Origin: Acidobacteria bacterium Mor1
GTDB taxonomy: Bacteria; Acidobacteriota; Polarisedimenticolia; Polarisedimenticolales; Polarisedimenticolaceae
Direction: 5' to 3'
Assembly (NCBI GenBank): GCA_001664505.1
Contig: CP011806.1
Span: forward strand, 4,705,579-4,769,578
Length of the DNA: 64,000 bases
Made by a program: the position numbers and the translations under genes. The notes beneath the pieces were generated by a model that was given only the letters and a program-made list of their open reading frames with translations, had not been told where the DNA came from and ran no database searches. Positions within the stretch are counted from its first letter, which is position 1. Each line of letters begins with the position of its first letter. Shown piece by piece: positions 42,945 to 52,578 of the stretch.

Positions 42945-45900
42945 TCATGGGCAGATCGGACTACGCTCCACTCCGGAACTATCGAGCCCCCAGCTCCCGC
43001 CGGCCGGTTGGGTGGAGCGGATCAGGTAGAACAGGGTCGGCGGCGGGGTTGCCGGATCGTTCCAGCAGGTGGCCGTCGTCAGGTTCGAGACGCAGTCGGC
43101 GTCGAACGCCGGGCTGCTGGAGCGAAGCACCTCGTACTCGGTCGCTCCGCTCTGCGCGTCCCAGCAGATGTCGCCGTTCCGGAACAGGGTGATCGGCCCG
43201 GAGATCTCATCGACGGCGCCGGCTCCGACCTCGCCGGGGCATTGATTGTCGATTCCGTCGTTGATCTCGGGAGCGCCGGGAAATACCGAGCCGTTCTGGT
43301 CGTTACAGTCGAGCAGGGTGCCCGGGGTGCACGCTCCGCCGGTGAAGGCGCCGTCGCCGTCTCCGTCGATGCAGGCGCTCATGGTGACCCACTCCAGCCC
43401 TTCGGTGCTGTCGCCGAAGAAATCATCGGGCAGCAGCTCCGTGCCCTGGAGTACCGGCGTCTGCTCGATCTCGGCAAGACCGGCGAACTGGTACCAGGTG
43501 TAGGCATCGCCGTTCTCGCCGGCCGCCACGGCACTGAACGGGCCGGCGGCCGTGGGTACGAGGCTCTGCACGTCGGAGGTGATCGTGCGGATCGCGCCGG
43601 AAGGAGTGTCCACTTCATAGAGGCCGAACGGAGCGCTGAAGTTCCCGTCGGTCACGATCCAGTCCCCGTCGGCATCGACGCTCAGGGCGCGAGAACTCGC
43701 GAGAGCGCCGCCGGTGATCTCGACGTAGGCCGAGGGGTTGGCCGGGTCCATGCGGAACAGCCGGTTGTTGCTGCTGCGCAGCGCCAGGAAGCCGCCCGGT
43801 TCGACGGCGACCTCGACGACGAGGCCGATGTCCTGCACCGTCTCGTCGTAGATCGTGGTGATGGCTCCGGTTGCCGGATCGTAGCGCCGAATGCGCGCCA
43901 GGTTGCTGAACAACTCCGACGCACCGCCGACGACAATCGCCGTGCCGTCCAGTGGATCGGTGTCGATATCCTCGGGGCTGAACCCGAGCTGCGACTGCCA
44001 ATCCAGCGGAACCCCATGGATCGCCATGGTGTTGAGGTTGATCCTGAACGTAGGTAGGCCGACGACCCACAGGTCGCCGTTGTCTGCGTAGCCCAGGTTC
44101 GAAACGAACTCATCGGTGAAGCAGACGAAGTCGTGGGTGTCGGTATCGATACCCGGCTGGAACGAGAAGACCCGGCCGAACTGATTGAGCCCGACCAGGT
44201 GGGGCATCGGCACGTCGGGCACGTTCATCAGGCCGACGCTGTCGAACAGGGTGCAGGACAGGCCGTCGTTGGCGCTGCCGTTGATTCCGCCCTGGCAGGG
44301 GGCCGTGTCGGCCCGCGCCCGGAAGGTGATGACTACCTCCTCACCGGGGGCAAGGGAACCGGACCAATTCACCTCGCCGCCGCCCGAGGGATCCCAGGAG
44401 GCGCCGGGAGGGACCGGGGGAACGAACGGGGGATCCCCGATCGGGGTGTAGCCGCTGGGAATACGCGCCTGGGCGCTGGCTCCCGCAAGCGTGTTGGGCT
44501 GAGGGTTGCGCACCCGAAGGGCGAAATCGACGGTCTCGCCGATCCGGGTCGCCTGGACTTCGCTCTCGTTGAGCGCGGTCTCCAGGACGGCGACCGGCGG
44601 CAGGCTGACCGCCTCGAGTTCGACCTCGATGGCTCGACGGACGGGCAGCGCCGAGGGCGCGACGACCGACAGCTCGTCACCGCAGAAGTGCGTGAGCGCC
44701 AGCCGGCCGTTGTTCAGCGTCACGTCATCCTGGTCGACGCAGGCATCGATCAGGGTGGTGAACACGATCTGCGTGGTTCCTGAAGGGGCGAGGTCGCCGT
44801 CCCAGCTCCAGCTTGTGTTCGAGAACTGGCTGATGGTCCCCGTCCCCGGGTCGAGCACCGCTTCGAAGGTCGCTCCGTCGCCGGGCTGCAGGAACAGCTG
44901 CAGGTTGCGTCGGTCGGCGTTCTCGGTGTTGGTCAAGGTGATGGTGTGGGTGATCCGGTCGCCGCCTTCGGCGGGGAGTCCGTTGTCGTCGACGGAATCG
45001 ACCTGCATCGTGATCGGAGCCGTGGAAACTGCGTTGATGCTGGTGACCACGGTGTTGGAGGAGAAGGTCAACGCCTCCAACGGGAGCAACTCGGCCCGGT
45101 TGACGACGTTGCCTCCGGCGGTCGAGCAGTTGACCCGGGCCGTCAAGGTCACCGAGCCCGACGCGCCCGGGGCCAGGTCGCCCAGCTGCCATTCGATCCG
45201 CTTGAAGCTGACCTCCTCGCCGCCGTCGCTGGCCGAGACGAACGAGATGTTGAAGTCGAGGTCGTCCCGCAACACCACGCCGGTGGCGCTCAAGTCTCCG
45301 GTGTTGGAGTAGTCGATGGTGTACGTGATGAGTTCGGCCTCTTCCGCGGCCGCCGGGCCGCTCTTGGTGCCTTCCAGGATCAGTGCCGGGCAGACCGTCG
45401 TGGCGCAGTCGCTTCCAGGACCCTGGGGTACGTCTCCGAAGCTGCTGCAGCTCGACGGTGTGGTGTGGTAGCAGGTCCCGCTCAACTGGCAGCAGGCCTG
45501 GATCGGTTCGGGGCAGTTGATGCTGTCGCAGCTGGTGGTCATCTGGTTGGTGCCCCCCTGGGCGGAACATTCCGCCGGGGTGATCAACGCGCAGGTGCCG
45601 TCGATGCAGCAACTCTCGACGCAGCTCGCCGTCGCGCAGGTGCCCTCGAGAGAGATCCCGCCGAAGGACTCGCATTCCTCGGGAGTCCGTTCTTCGCAGG
45701 ATCCACCGCCGAAACAGCAGGCGCGAGTCGCGAGGAAACAGCTCACGTCGAGCAGGATGCCCGGCTGGTCGGTGCCGTCGACGACGACCACGGCGAAGAA
45801 GCTGCCGGAACTCTCGTCGATCCGTGCGGAGACCGTCGCGTTGCTCTGGCCGGTGTCCTGGTTGGTGATCCCGCTGGTGCCGGCGACCGGGTTCGCGCAG

Positions 45901-46622
45901 AGGTCGACGTGGACGTATTTAGTTGTCGGCGTGTCGGTGCCGTGGATCACCAGCGCCGCGTTGCCGCTGGGTGCGAAGGTCGGCGTGTTGATCCCGTCCC
46001 GGTAGGTCGAGGTGTCGAGGTTGACCTCGTCGCCGACCATGTCCGCCCACAGCACCGGTTGGTTCGCTCCGGTGCCGCTCGGAGCTCCGGCGACGAACAT
46101 GGTCCGGATCACCCCGCCGACCGGATCGAAGAAGCGTGGCTGGATGTTGACCGGTGTGGCGATACAGGCCGCCTGATCGCCGCCGTACGGCACCAGAGAC
46201 TCGGGAGGAGCGCCGGTCGGCGGGGAGACCCGGTACATGTAGATCTCGAGTTGATTCCCGTTGTTGCAGACGGTGGTGAAGCCGTTGATGTTGAAGCGCT
46301 CGACGTAGAGCGCGTCCCGGCTGGGAGAGAGCCGGTACTGCAGGTCCCAACGCCGTACGGCCTGGGTGTCCGGCCGGATCTCCGGCGGCAGGTTGTAGGT
46401 CACCCAGCCCTGTTGGCGGGTGTAGATGTCGACGGTGGTCTCGCCGGGAAGGGGTTGGCGTACGCCGCCCCCGGCGGCCGGGTCGATGAACCAGGTGTCC
46501 CCCTGGACGTAGGGGCCGGTCTGGATCTGCGCCGCTGCCGCAGTCGCCAGGGCAACGCAGGCAACCGCAAGTGCCAGACGCAGGATTCTATGGGAGCGGG
46601 TTCGAGTGTGGGGTGAGCTCAT
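42945..46622 (-). CDS. Giant secreted multidomain protein: Cys-repeats, DUF11 repeats, beta-propeller, MopE-like segment
   Basis: A 1225-residue exported protein (signal peptide ends near AAAA, residue 30). Residues 30-295 form a unique beta-rich domain. Residues 300-411 hold three tandem Cys-rich units (ACCFGGGSCEERTPEECESFGG; SCCIDGTCALITPAECSAQGG; ACCQLSGTCYHTTPSSCSSFG). Residues 415-800 are DUF11-like repeats (ITYTIDYSNTGDLSATGVVLRDDL). Residues 830-1080 resemble beta-propeller blades (DGDWIVTDG, LFRMDPANPSAY). A MopE-like segment follows (DGDGDGAFTGG...DCNDQNGSVFPGAPEINDGIDNQCPG). The C terminus FYLIRSTQPAGGSWGLDSSGVERS is a module resembling those of the divergent M23 peptidase and a glucanase. 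A surface or adhesive role is inferred. Confidence 0.75.
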   Translation of the reverse strand: MSSPHTRTRSHRILRLALAVACVALATAAAAQIQTGPYVQGDTWFIDPAAGGGVRQPLPGETTVDIYTRQQGWVTYNLPPEIRPDTQAVRRWDLQYRLSPSRDALYVERFNINGFTTVCNNGNQLEIYMYRVSPPTGAPPESLVPYGGDQAACIATPVNIQPRFFDPVGGVIRTMFVAGAPSGTGANQPVLWADMVGDEVNLDTSTYRDGINTPTFAPSGNAALVIHGTDTPTTKYVHVDLCANPVAGTSGITNQDTGQSNATVSARIDESSGSFFAVVVVDGTDQPGILLDVSCFLATRACCFGGGSCEERTPEECESFGGISLEGTCATASCVESCCIDGTCALITPAECSAQGGTNQMTTSCDSINCPEPIQACCQLSGTCYHTTPSSCSSFGDVPQGPGSDCATTVCPALILEGTKSGPAAAEEAELITYTIDYSNTGDLSATGVVLRDDLDFNISFVSASDGGEEVSFKRIEWQLGDLAPGASGSVTLTARVNCSTAGGNVVNRAELLPLEALTFSSNTVVTSINAVSTAPITMQVDSVDDNGLPAEGGDRITHTITLTNTENADRRNLQLFLQPGDGATFEAVLDPGTGTISQFSNTSWSWDGDLAPSGTTQIVFTTLIDACVDQDDVTLNNGRLALTHFCGDELSVVAPSALPVRRAIEVELEAVSLPPVAVLETALNESEVQATRIGETVDFALRVRNPQPNTLAGASAQARIPSGYTPIGDPPFVPPVPPGASWDPSGGGEVNWSGSLAPGEEVVITFRARADTAPCQGGINGSANDGLSCTLFDSVGLMNVPDVPMPHLVGLNQFGRVFSFQPGIDTDTHDFVCFTDEFVSNLGYADNGDLWVVGLPTFRINLNTMAIHGVPLDWQSQLGFSPEDIDTDPLDGTAIVVGGASELFSNLARIRRYDPATGAITTIYDETVQDIGLVVEVAVEPGGFLALRSSNNRLFRMDPANPSAYVEITGGALASSRALSVDADGDWIVTDGNFSAPFGLYEVDTPSGAIRTITSDVQSLVPTAAGPFSAVAAGENGDAYTWYQFAGLAEIEQTPVLQGTELLPDDFFGDSTEGLEWVTMSACIDGDGDGAFTGGACTPGTLLDCNDQNGSVFPGAPEINDGIDNQCPGEVGAGAVDEISGPITLFRNGDICWDAQSGATEYEVLRSSSPAFDADCVSNLTTATCWNDPATPPPTLFYLIRSTQPAGGSWGLDSSGVERSPICP

Positions 46623-46784
46623 GGCTGGATATCCCTGAAAGGAAGCCGGGACGACACATCCCGTCCGTGATGGGATATCGAGCTACGGGGCGAGACCCCT
46701 GCACTTCCGCGGAGCCCGGAGCCGGCCCGAGGGCGAAACGTCGGCGATATCTCGGTTTTCGGGCCTGCTTCGGCCGGCTCGGGT

Positions 46785-46813
46785 TTGACTCCGGCAGGGC
46801 TGCCCGGTAGTTT
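46785..46813 (+). promoter_or_regulatory. Putative promoter of the M23 peptidase gene
   Basis: TTGACT (46785-46790), 17-bp spacer, TAGTTT (46808-46813). It lies 49 bp upstream of the ATG in the 240-bp divergent gap 46623-46862, which otherwise shows nothing I can name. Confidence 0.6.
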
Positions 46814-46862
46814 CCCCAGAGGTGGCGGGTATTTCTTGCCCTGGCCTGTGGAGAGTTCCGCG

Positions 46863-48383
46863 ATGCGTTTCCCCCTGGTCCTCGCTCTGTTGACCATGGC
46901 CGTGATTCCCGTGTGGAGTCAGGACACGGCACCCTATCGGGTTCTCCAGGGGGCCGGCCCGGCCGGATTCGGGGGCGGGGAGCTGCCGGCTGCCGAGGTC
47001 GCCGACCACATCACCCCGGAGCAGCGGGCGCGGATCAAGGCGCAGATCGAGTTCAACCGGGAGCGGCTGCGCCGTGAGGGCGTTCTGATGCGCAGCTCGG
47101 TGGCCTCCACGCCGACCTTCGGCTGGCCGCTCAAGCTGGCGCCGGGCCTGGACGACCCCGGCTATCACGGTGTCTCCAACTTCGTCGACCAGGATCCCGC
47201 CTTTCCCGGCGCGTTGCTCGACTACGATTGCCTCGACCGGACCTACGACATCGACGGCTACAACCACGCCGGCATCGATTTCTTCACCTGGCCCTGGGGT
47301 TGGCTGAAGATGGACGAGGAAACCGTCTGGGTCGTGGCCGCCGCGCCGGGACAGATCGTCTACCGCGAGGACGGCAACTTCGATCGCAATTGCGGTTTCG
47401 GCGCCAGCGATTGGAACGCGGTCTACGTCGAGCACGCCGACGGGTCGGTCACCTGGTACGGCCATCTGAAGACCGACTCCCTGACCGAGAAGCAGGTCGG
47501 GGACTTCGTCGAGGAGGGGGAGTACCTGGGTGTCGTCGGCAGTTCCGGCAACTCGACCGGGCCCCACCTGCACATGGAGACCTACGACTCCGGGGGGAAT
47601 CTGATCGAGCCCTACGAAGGTCCGTGCAACGGCTTCAACAGCACCACCTGGTGGAAGGATCAGCGCCCCTACTACGACACTGCTCTCAACAGGGTGACCA
47701 CCGGCTATGCGCCGCCGGTGATTCCGGTCTGCCCCGATCCGGAGCTGCCTCACGCCTCGGTGACCTTTGCCGCAGGCCCCGAGGTCTACTTCACCATGTA
47801 CTATCGGGACCAACTTCAGGGGCAGGTCTCGGACTTCACCCTGCGCCGTCCCGACGGCAGCCTCTATTCCAACTGGAACCACTCGAGCCCCGAACCCCAC
47901 TACACCGGTTCCTACTGGTACTGGTGGTTCGATATCCCCGTAGGTGAGCAGCAGGGGACCTGGAGCTTCACCGCCGAGTTCGAGGGGCAGACCATCGTCC
48001 GGGAGTTCTCGATCGGCGGCGGTACCGCGGCACTCAGCGGCCGGGTGCCCCAGTACCGGGTGCACGGCACCCAGCTGACGGTCACCCGGGGCGAGGGCTC
48101 CACCGTGGACCTGGCCTGGGGCGCCTCCTGTGCCGAGGGGGACAGCGACTTCGTGGTCTACGAAGGTGCCGTAGGTGACTTCACCAGCCACGCCCCGGTG
48201 CTTTGCAGCACCGCGGGAGCCCCGGTGGCGACGGTCACTCCGGCCGGAGGCTCGCGCTATTTCCTGATCGCGCCGGGGAACGGCGCGGTGGAGGGGAGCC
48301 GCGGGCGGGACAGTTCCGGCGTGGCTCGCCCCGCAGGCGCGGGGTCCTGTTTCCCGGAGAACGCTGCGCCGAGCTGCCCGTAG
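46863..48383 (+). CDS. Secreted M23 (lysostaphin-type) metallopeptidase
   Basis: A 506-residue exported protein; ATG 46863 follows GGAGAG and the signal peptide ends at VWS (residue 19). Residues 130-245 form the M23 domain: H135 and D139 in NHAGIDF, H201 in WYGHL, and H235/H237 in GPHLHME make up the zinc site and catalytic histidine. Residues 285-400 form an Ig-like sandwich (FTLRRPDGSLYSNWN, WSFTAEFEGQTIVREF). The C-terminal 100 residues form a beta module (YEGAVGDFTSHAPVLCST, SRYFLIAP, GRDSSGVARP). M23 enzymes cut peptidoglycan cross-bridges or Gly-rich proteins. The whole divergent gene opposite encodes another protein with a related tail. Confidence 0.9.
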   Translation: MRFPLVLALLTMAVIPVWSQDTAPYRVLQGAGPAGFGGGELPAAEVADHITPEQRARIKAQIEFNRERLRREGVLMRSSVASTPTFGWPLKLAPGLDDPGYHGVSNFVDQDPAFPGALLDYDCLDRTYDIDGYNHAGIDFFTWPWGWLKMDEETVWVVAAAPGQIVYREDGNFDRNCGFGASDWNAVYVEHADGSVTWYGHLKTDSLTEKQVGDFVEEGEYLGVVGSSGNSTGPHLHMETYDSGGNLIEPYEGPCNGFNSTTWWKDQRPYYDTALNRVTTGYAPPVIPVCPDPELPHASVTFAAGPEVYFTMYYRDQLQGQVSDFTLRRPDGSLYSNWNHSSPEPHYTGSYWYWWFDIPVGEQQGTWSFTAEFEGQTIVREFSIGGGTAALSGRVPQYRVHGTQLTVTRGEGSTVDLAWGASCAEGDSDFVVYEGAVGDFTSHAPVLCSTAGAPVATVTPAGGSRYFLIAPGNGAVEGSRGRDSSGVARPAGAGSCFPENAAPSCP

Positions 48384-48386
48384 CCG

Positions 48387-48734
48387 CTACGGGACCTTCG
48401 CTTCGCCGCCTTCCATCTCGACGAGGCCCATCGGGTTGCCCGCCGGATCGCGGAACAGACCCAACACCACGACCCCCGGGACTTCAAAGCGGGGCGTGTC
48501 GACGGAGCCGCCGGCCGCCACGACGGCGTCCAGGGTCGCGGTGACATCCTCGACGCCGACGTAGACCCGTTTCTCCGCCGGGTCCTTGCGGATGTTGGCC
48601 GAGAGGGGTGTGAGCACCTCGAGATTCAACTGGCCGCCTTCGCCGGCGTTCCAGGCGAAGACCTCCCGATAGAACCTGCGCAGCGCTTCGTCGTCGGGGC
48701 CGGCGATATCGAAGAATACGATCGGTGCGGACAT
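48387..48734 (-). CDS. VOC-superfamily (glyoxalase/bleomycin-resistance-like) protein
   Basis: A 115-residue single VOC unit pair. APIVFFDIAGPDDEALRRFYREVFAWNAG is the usual first beta-alpha-beta element, and VYVGVEDVTATLDAVVAAGGSVDTPRFEVPGVVVLGLFRDPAGNPMGLVEME is the second with the conserved DPxGNPxGL.E. Family members bind metal and act on, or bind, small molecules; no substrate is evident. It is convergent with the M23 gene (3 bp apart) and follows the glutamate-synthase-like gene by 16 bp, so it is probably cotranscribed with that gene. Confidence 0.85.
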   Translation of the reverse strand: MSAPIVFFDIAGPDDEALRRFYREVFAWNAGEGGQLNLEVLTPLSANIRKDPAEKRVYVGVEDVTATLDAVVAAGGSVDTPRFEVPGVVVLGLFRDPAGNPMGLVEMEGGEAKVP

Positions 48735-48750
48735 GCTGAACTCCTGAGAA

Positions 48751-50331
48751 TCAGACGGTGAAGCGTTCTGCCGAGGCGCGAGCCATCCACGGCGCGAACG
48801 CAGCCGGAGGCGTGCCGTCGAGCAGCGACCCCGGCTCGAGGTAGTCGAAGATTTCGGCGTAGGTCTGCACCTCGGTCCGTGAGATACGCCGGTGGATGTG
48901 ATGCGGGCCGAGCCTGTCCGGGTGGTCCAGGCCGGCGGCGCCGAGCAGTTCGAGAAACGCCTCGACGGTTTCCTGCTGGTAGTTGGCCACCCGGACCGCC
49001 TTGTCGCCGACGACCAGCCCGCGGGTCAGCTTCGGATCCTGGGTCGCGACGCCCACCGGGCACTCGTTGGAGTTGCACTTGAGCGCCTGAATGCAGCCCA
49101 GGGCGAACATGAATCCGCGGGCGGAGTTGCACAGATCCGCTCCGGCGGCGATCCGCGCCGCCATGTTGAAGCCGGACAGAATCTTGCCCGAGGCGATCAG
49201 TTTTATCTCGTCCCGCAGGCCGAAACCGGTCAGGGCGCTGTGGACGAAGGCAAGGCCCTCGGTCAGCGGGCTTCCGACCCGGTTGGTGAACTCCAGCGGG
49301 GCTGCCCCGGTGCCGCCCTCGCCGCCGTCCACGGTAATGAAGTCCGGGCGCAGGCCGGTCTTGCGCATGGCCATGCAGATGCCGAGGAAGTCCGACGGAT
49401 TGCCGACACAGAGCTTGAAGCCGATCGGCTTGCCTCCCGAGGCCTCGCGAAGGTCGGTGATGAACTCGAGCAGGCCGGTGGGAGAATCGAAGGCGGTATG
49501 CGCCGGCGGGGAAAGCACGTCGGAGCCCATGTCCACCAGCCGGATCGCCGCGATCTCCGGGGTGATCTTCTTGGCCGGCAGGATGCCCCCGTGGCCGGGC
49601 TTGGCGCCCTGGGAGAGTTTGACCTCGACCATGCGAACGTTGTCCGGCGCCACGGTTTCGCTGAACGCCGCCCGCGAGAAGCGGCCGTCCCGTTCCCTGC
49701 AGCCGAAGTAGCCGGTCCCGACCTGCCAGCAGAGATCGCCGCCCGGTTCCAGGTGGTGCGGCGCCACGCCTCCTTCGCCGGTGTTGTGGAAGAAGCCCCC
49801 CTGCCGTGCGCCGTCGGACAGGGCCCGGGTCGCCGCCGCCGAGAGGGATCCGAAGCTCATGGCTGAAACATTCAGCAGGGCTGCATCGTAGGGTTTTGCG
49901 CAGCGCCCCTCGCCGATGCGAACCCGGGGAGGGTCGTGGGGCGGATGGGTCGCCGCGATCGAGTGATGGATCCACTCGTAGCCCGGCTCGTACAGATTCC
50001 GTTTGGTGCCGAAAGGTACGGTCTCCAGCACTTTCTTGGCCCGCTGGTAGGCCACCGAGCGATGCTCCCGGTCGTAGGGGCGGCCGTCGGTATCGCTTTC
50101 CATGAAGTACTGGCGGATCTCGGGCCGGATCCGCTCGAAGAAATAGCGTAAACGCCCGAGGAGCGGGAAGTTGCGCAGGATGGCATGGCGGGGTTGCAGG
50201 GCGTCCCGGAGCCCCAGGCCGATCAGCGGCAGCAGGAGCAGCAGGCTCCACAGCACCTGGGGGTAGAACCAGGCCGCGGTGCCGACCGCCGCCAGCAAGA
50301 GGAACGAACCGAGGTAGAAAAGGTGCGCCAT
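48751..50331 (-). CDS. FMN-binding glutamate-synthase-family protein, membrane-anchored
   Basis: A 526-residue protein. ATG 50331 is taken because the hydrophobic N terminus begins there (FYLGSFLLLAAVGTAAW and WSLLLLLPLIGLG, two helices); an ATG 12 codons earlier is possible. The remainder is a (beta/alpha)8 GltS FMN domain: LNVSAMSFGSLSAAA, GEGGVAPHHLEPGGDLCWQVGTGYFGCR, QGAKPGHGGILPAKKI, DFITVDGGEGGTGAAP and a C-terminal Cys-containing cluster region LGCIQALKCNSNECPVGVATQDP, where a 3Fe-4S cluster would sit. It lacks the glutamine amidotransferase domain, so glutamate synthesis is not assured; these stand-alone proteins are of unknown physiological role. Confidence 0.85.
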   Translation of the reverse strand: MAHLFYLGSFLLLAAVGTAAWFYPQVLWSLLLLLPLIGLGLRDALQPRHAILRNFPLLGRLRYFFERIRPEIRQYFMESDTDGRPYDREHRSVAYQRAKKVLETVPFGTKRNLYEPGYEWIHHSIAATHPPHDPPRVRIGEGRCAKPYDAALLNVSAMSFGSLSAAATRALSDGARQGGFFHNTGEGGVAPHHLEPGGDLCWQVGTGYFGCRERDGRFSRAAFSETVAPDNVRMVEVKLSQGAKPGHGGILPAKKITPEIAAIRLVDMGSDVLSPPAHTAFDSPTGLLEFITDLREASGGKPIGFKLCVGNPSDFLGICMAMRKTGLRPDFITVDGGEGGTGAAPLEFTNRVGSPLTEGLAFVHSALTGFGLRDEIKLIASGKILSGFNMAARIAAGADLCNSARGFMFALGCIQALKCNSNECPVGVATQDPKLTRGLVVGDKAVRVANYQQETVEAFLELLGAAGLDHPDRLGPHHIHRRISRTEVQTYAEIFDYLEPGSLLDGTPPAAFAPWMARASAERFTV

Positions 50332-50375
50332 GGCGGCGACTCTACGGAGCGGCGCCGGGCCCGTCAACCATGGCG

Positions 50376-50404
50376 TGGACGCATTTCCACGCGCCCGCTA
50401 AGTT
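50376..50404 (+). promoter_or_regulatory. Possible promoter of the M13 peptidase gene
   Basis: TGGACG (50376-50381), 17-bp spacer, TAAGTT (50399-50404), 46 bp before the ATG in the divergent gap. Both boxes are only moderate matches. Confidence 0.4.
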
Positions 50405-50450
50405 GGTGGGCCGGCCAAGAGCCGATGCCCCGAATCAAGGAGATTGAAGG

Positions 50451-52511
50451 ATGCGTTTTGCCCCGATCCTGTTGCTCGCCCTCGCCCTGCTTACGGCGGG
50501 CTGCGCCGGCACCGGCACCGATACCGCCGATGACGGTATTCCGGAGAACCCGAACACCAACGCTCGCGGCCTGGACCGCAAGAACCTCGACGAGTCGGTC
50601 AGCCCCTGCGAAGACTTCTATCGCTACGCCAACGGCAGCTGGATGGATCGCAACCCGATTCCCGCCGACCAGTCGACCTGGGGCATCGGCAACGAGATGC
50701 AGGAGCGCAACTACTTCCTGCTGCGTTCGATCCTCGACGACGCTTCCGATGCCGGAGCGGCCAAGGGCACCAACAAGCAGAAGGTCGGTGACTTCTGGCG
50801 CATGGCGATGGACACCGACACCATCGAGAAGCAGGGTCTCGAGCCGCTGCAGGCCGACCTGGACCGGGTCGCGGCCGCCGCGTCGGCCGACGACATTCTG
50901 GCGATCATCACCGACTGGCACCGCGAGGGTGCATCGGTGCTGTTCGGCTTCGCCATCTTCCAGGACCTGATGGACACCACTCAGTACATCGGCTACGCGG
51001 TGCAGGGTGGGCTGGGCCTTCCCGACCGGGATTACTACACCCGGGACGACGACGAGTCGGCCGCGCTGCGCGACAAGTACCGCAACCACGTCGCACGGAT
51101 GTTGACCATGACCGGTAGCGACGAGGCGGAGGCCGGCGCCGAAGCCGACGCGATCATGGCTCTCGAGACGCGGCTGGCCGAGGCATCCTTGACCAACGTC
51201 GAGATGCGCAACCCGGCGACCTACTACAACATTCAGCCGGTCGACCATGCCAACGCCCAGACGCCCCGCTTCAACTGGTCGCGCTACCTCGAAGCGATGG
51301 ATCTCGGAGAGCTCGAGACTTTCTCCTACGCCCATCCCAAGTTCTTCGCCGAGATGAACAGCGCCCTGGGCGACACCGACCTCGACACCTGGAAGGCGTA
51401 CCTGCGCTGGCATCTGATCGATGGCTTCGCGCCCTACCTCAGCGACGCCTTCGTTCAGGCCAACTTCGACTGGACCAAGGAACTCAGTGGTGCCGAGGAG
51501 CTGCGTCCCCGCTGGAAGCGGGCGATCGATCAGACCAGCGGCAGCCTGGGCGAGGCCCTCGGCGAGGTCTACGTCGAGCGGGCCTTCCCGCCGGCGACCA
51601 AGCAGAAGGCGGACGAGATGATCGAGAACCTGCGGGCCTCGATCCGTAGCCGCATCGAACAGCTCGACTGGATGACCGACGAAACCCGGAGCCAGGCGCT
51701 GACGAAGCTCGAGTCCTTCGTCTCCAAGATCGGCTACCCCGACGAGTGGCGCGACTACAGCCCGCTCACCATCGGAACCGACAGCTACGTGGCCAACGTC
51801 CGTGCGGCCACCGCGTTCGAGGCCAAGCGCAACCGGGACAAGATCGGCCAGCCGATCGATCGCAACGAATGGGGCATGGCTCCCCAGGTGATCAACGCCT
51901 ACTACAACCCGGTGATGACCGAGATCGTCTTCCCCGCCGCGATCATGCAGCCCCCGTTCTTCGACGGCGGGATGGATGACGCCGTGAACTACGGCGCCAT
52001 GGGCGCCGTGATCGGCCACGAGTTCATGCACGGCTTCGACGATCAGGGAAGCCGCTTCGATGCCGACGGCAACATGAAGAACTGGTGGAGCGATGCCGAT
52101 CGCGCCGCCTTCGAGGAGCGCACCGCACGGCTGGTCGCCCAGTACAACGGCATGGAAGCTCTCGAGGGGCTCAACGTCGACGGCCAGCTGACCCTGGGTG
52201 AGAACATCGGCGATCTGGCCGGTGTGACCATGGCGTACTACGCGCTCCAGAAGGCGCTCGAGGGCGAAAACCCCGGCGAGATCGACGGGTTCACTCCCGA
52301 GCAGCGCTTCTTCCTCGCCTGGGCCCAGTCCTGGCGACGCAACTACCGGGACGAGGCACTCAAGCTGCAGGTCAACACCGACGTGCACTCGCCGTCGATG
52401 TTCCGGACCAACGGGCCGCTGGCCAATATGCCCGAGTTCGCCGCGGCGTTCGGTTGCAAGGACGGCGACGCCATGGTGCTCGCCGCGGATCAGCGCGCCG
52501 ACATCTGGTAG
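50451..52511 (+). CDS. M13 (neprilysin/PepO-type) zinc metallopeptidase lipoprotein
   Basis: A 686-residue lipoprotein (lipobox TAGC). ATG 50451 follows AAGGAG. The first half has the M13 helical cap (DESVSPCEDFYRYANGSWMDRNPIPADQSTWG). The catalytic half contains NEWGMAPQVINAYYNPVMTEIVFPAAIMQPPFFD, the zinc motif H523-E524-F-M-H527 followed by GFDDQGS, and E584 in LGENIGDLAGVTMAY as third ligand; it ends with NTDVHSPSMFRTNGPLANMPEFAAAFGCKDGD. These are complete M13 hallmarks. It cleaves oligopeptides in the periplasm or at the cell surface. Confidence 0.95.
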   Translation: MRFAPILLLALALLTAGCAGTGTDTADDGIPENPNTNARGLDRKNLDESVSPCEDFYRYANGSWMDRNPIPADQSTWGIGNEMQERNYFLLRSILDDASDAGAAKGTNKQKVGDFWRMAMDTDTIEKQGLEPLQADLDRVAAAASADDILAIITDWHREGASVLFGFAIFQDLMDTTQYIGYAVQGGLGLPDRDYYTRDDDESAALRDKYRNHVARMLTMTGSDEAEAGAEADAIMALETRLAEASLTNVEMRNPATYYNIQPVDHANAQTPRFNWSRYLEAMDLGELETFSYAHPKFFAEMNSALGDTDLDTWKAYLRWHLIDGFAPYLSDAFVQANFDWTKELSGAEELRPRWKRAIDQTSGSLGEALGEVYVERAFPPATKQKADEMIENLRASIRSRIEQLDWMTDETRSQALTKLESFVSKIGYPDEWRDYSPLTIGTDSYVANVRAATAFEAKRNRDKIGQPIDRNEWGMAPQVINAYYNPVMTEIVFPAAIMQPPFFDGGMDDAVNYGAMGAVIGHEFMHGFDDQGSRFDADGNMKNWWSDADRAAFEERTARLVAQYNGMEALEGLNVDGQLTLGENIGDLAGVTMAYYALQKALEGENPGEIDGFTPEQRFFLAWAQSWRRNYRDEALKLQVNTDVHSPSMFRTNGPLANMPEFAAAFGCKDGDAMVLAADQRADIW

Positions 52512-52522
52512 CAAGTTCACGA

Positions 52523-52552
52523 GGCCGTCCGGGGGTAGCTCCCCGGGCGGCC
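52523..52552. terminator. Hairpin in convergent junction (bidirectional terminator candidate)
   Basis: GGCCGTCCGGGG (52523-52534) pairs with CCCCGGGCGGCC (52541-52552), with one G-T pair and a 6-base loop. It lies between the convergent M13 and sulfotransferase genes. No T tract on either side. Confidence 0.45.
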
Positions 52553-52578
52553 ACTGGCGCCCGGCGTCTTCGGTCGCG

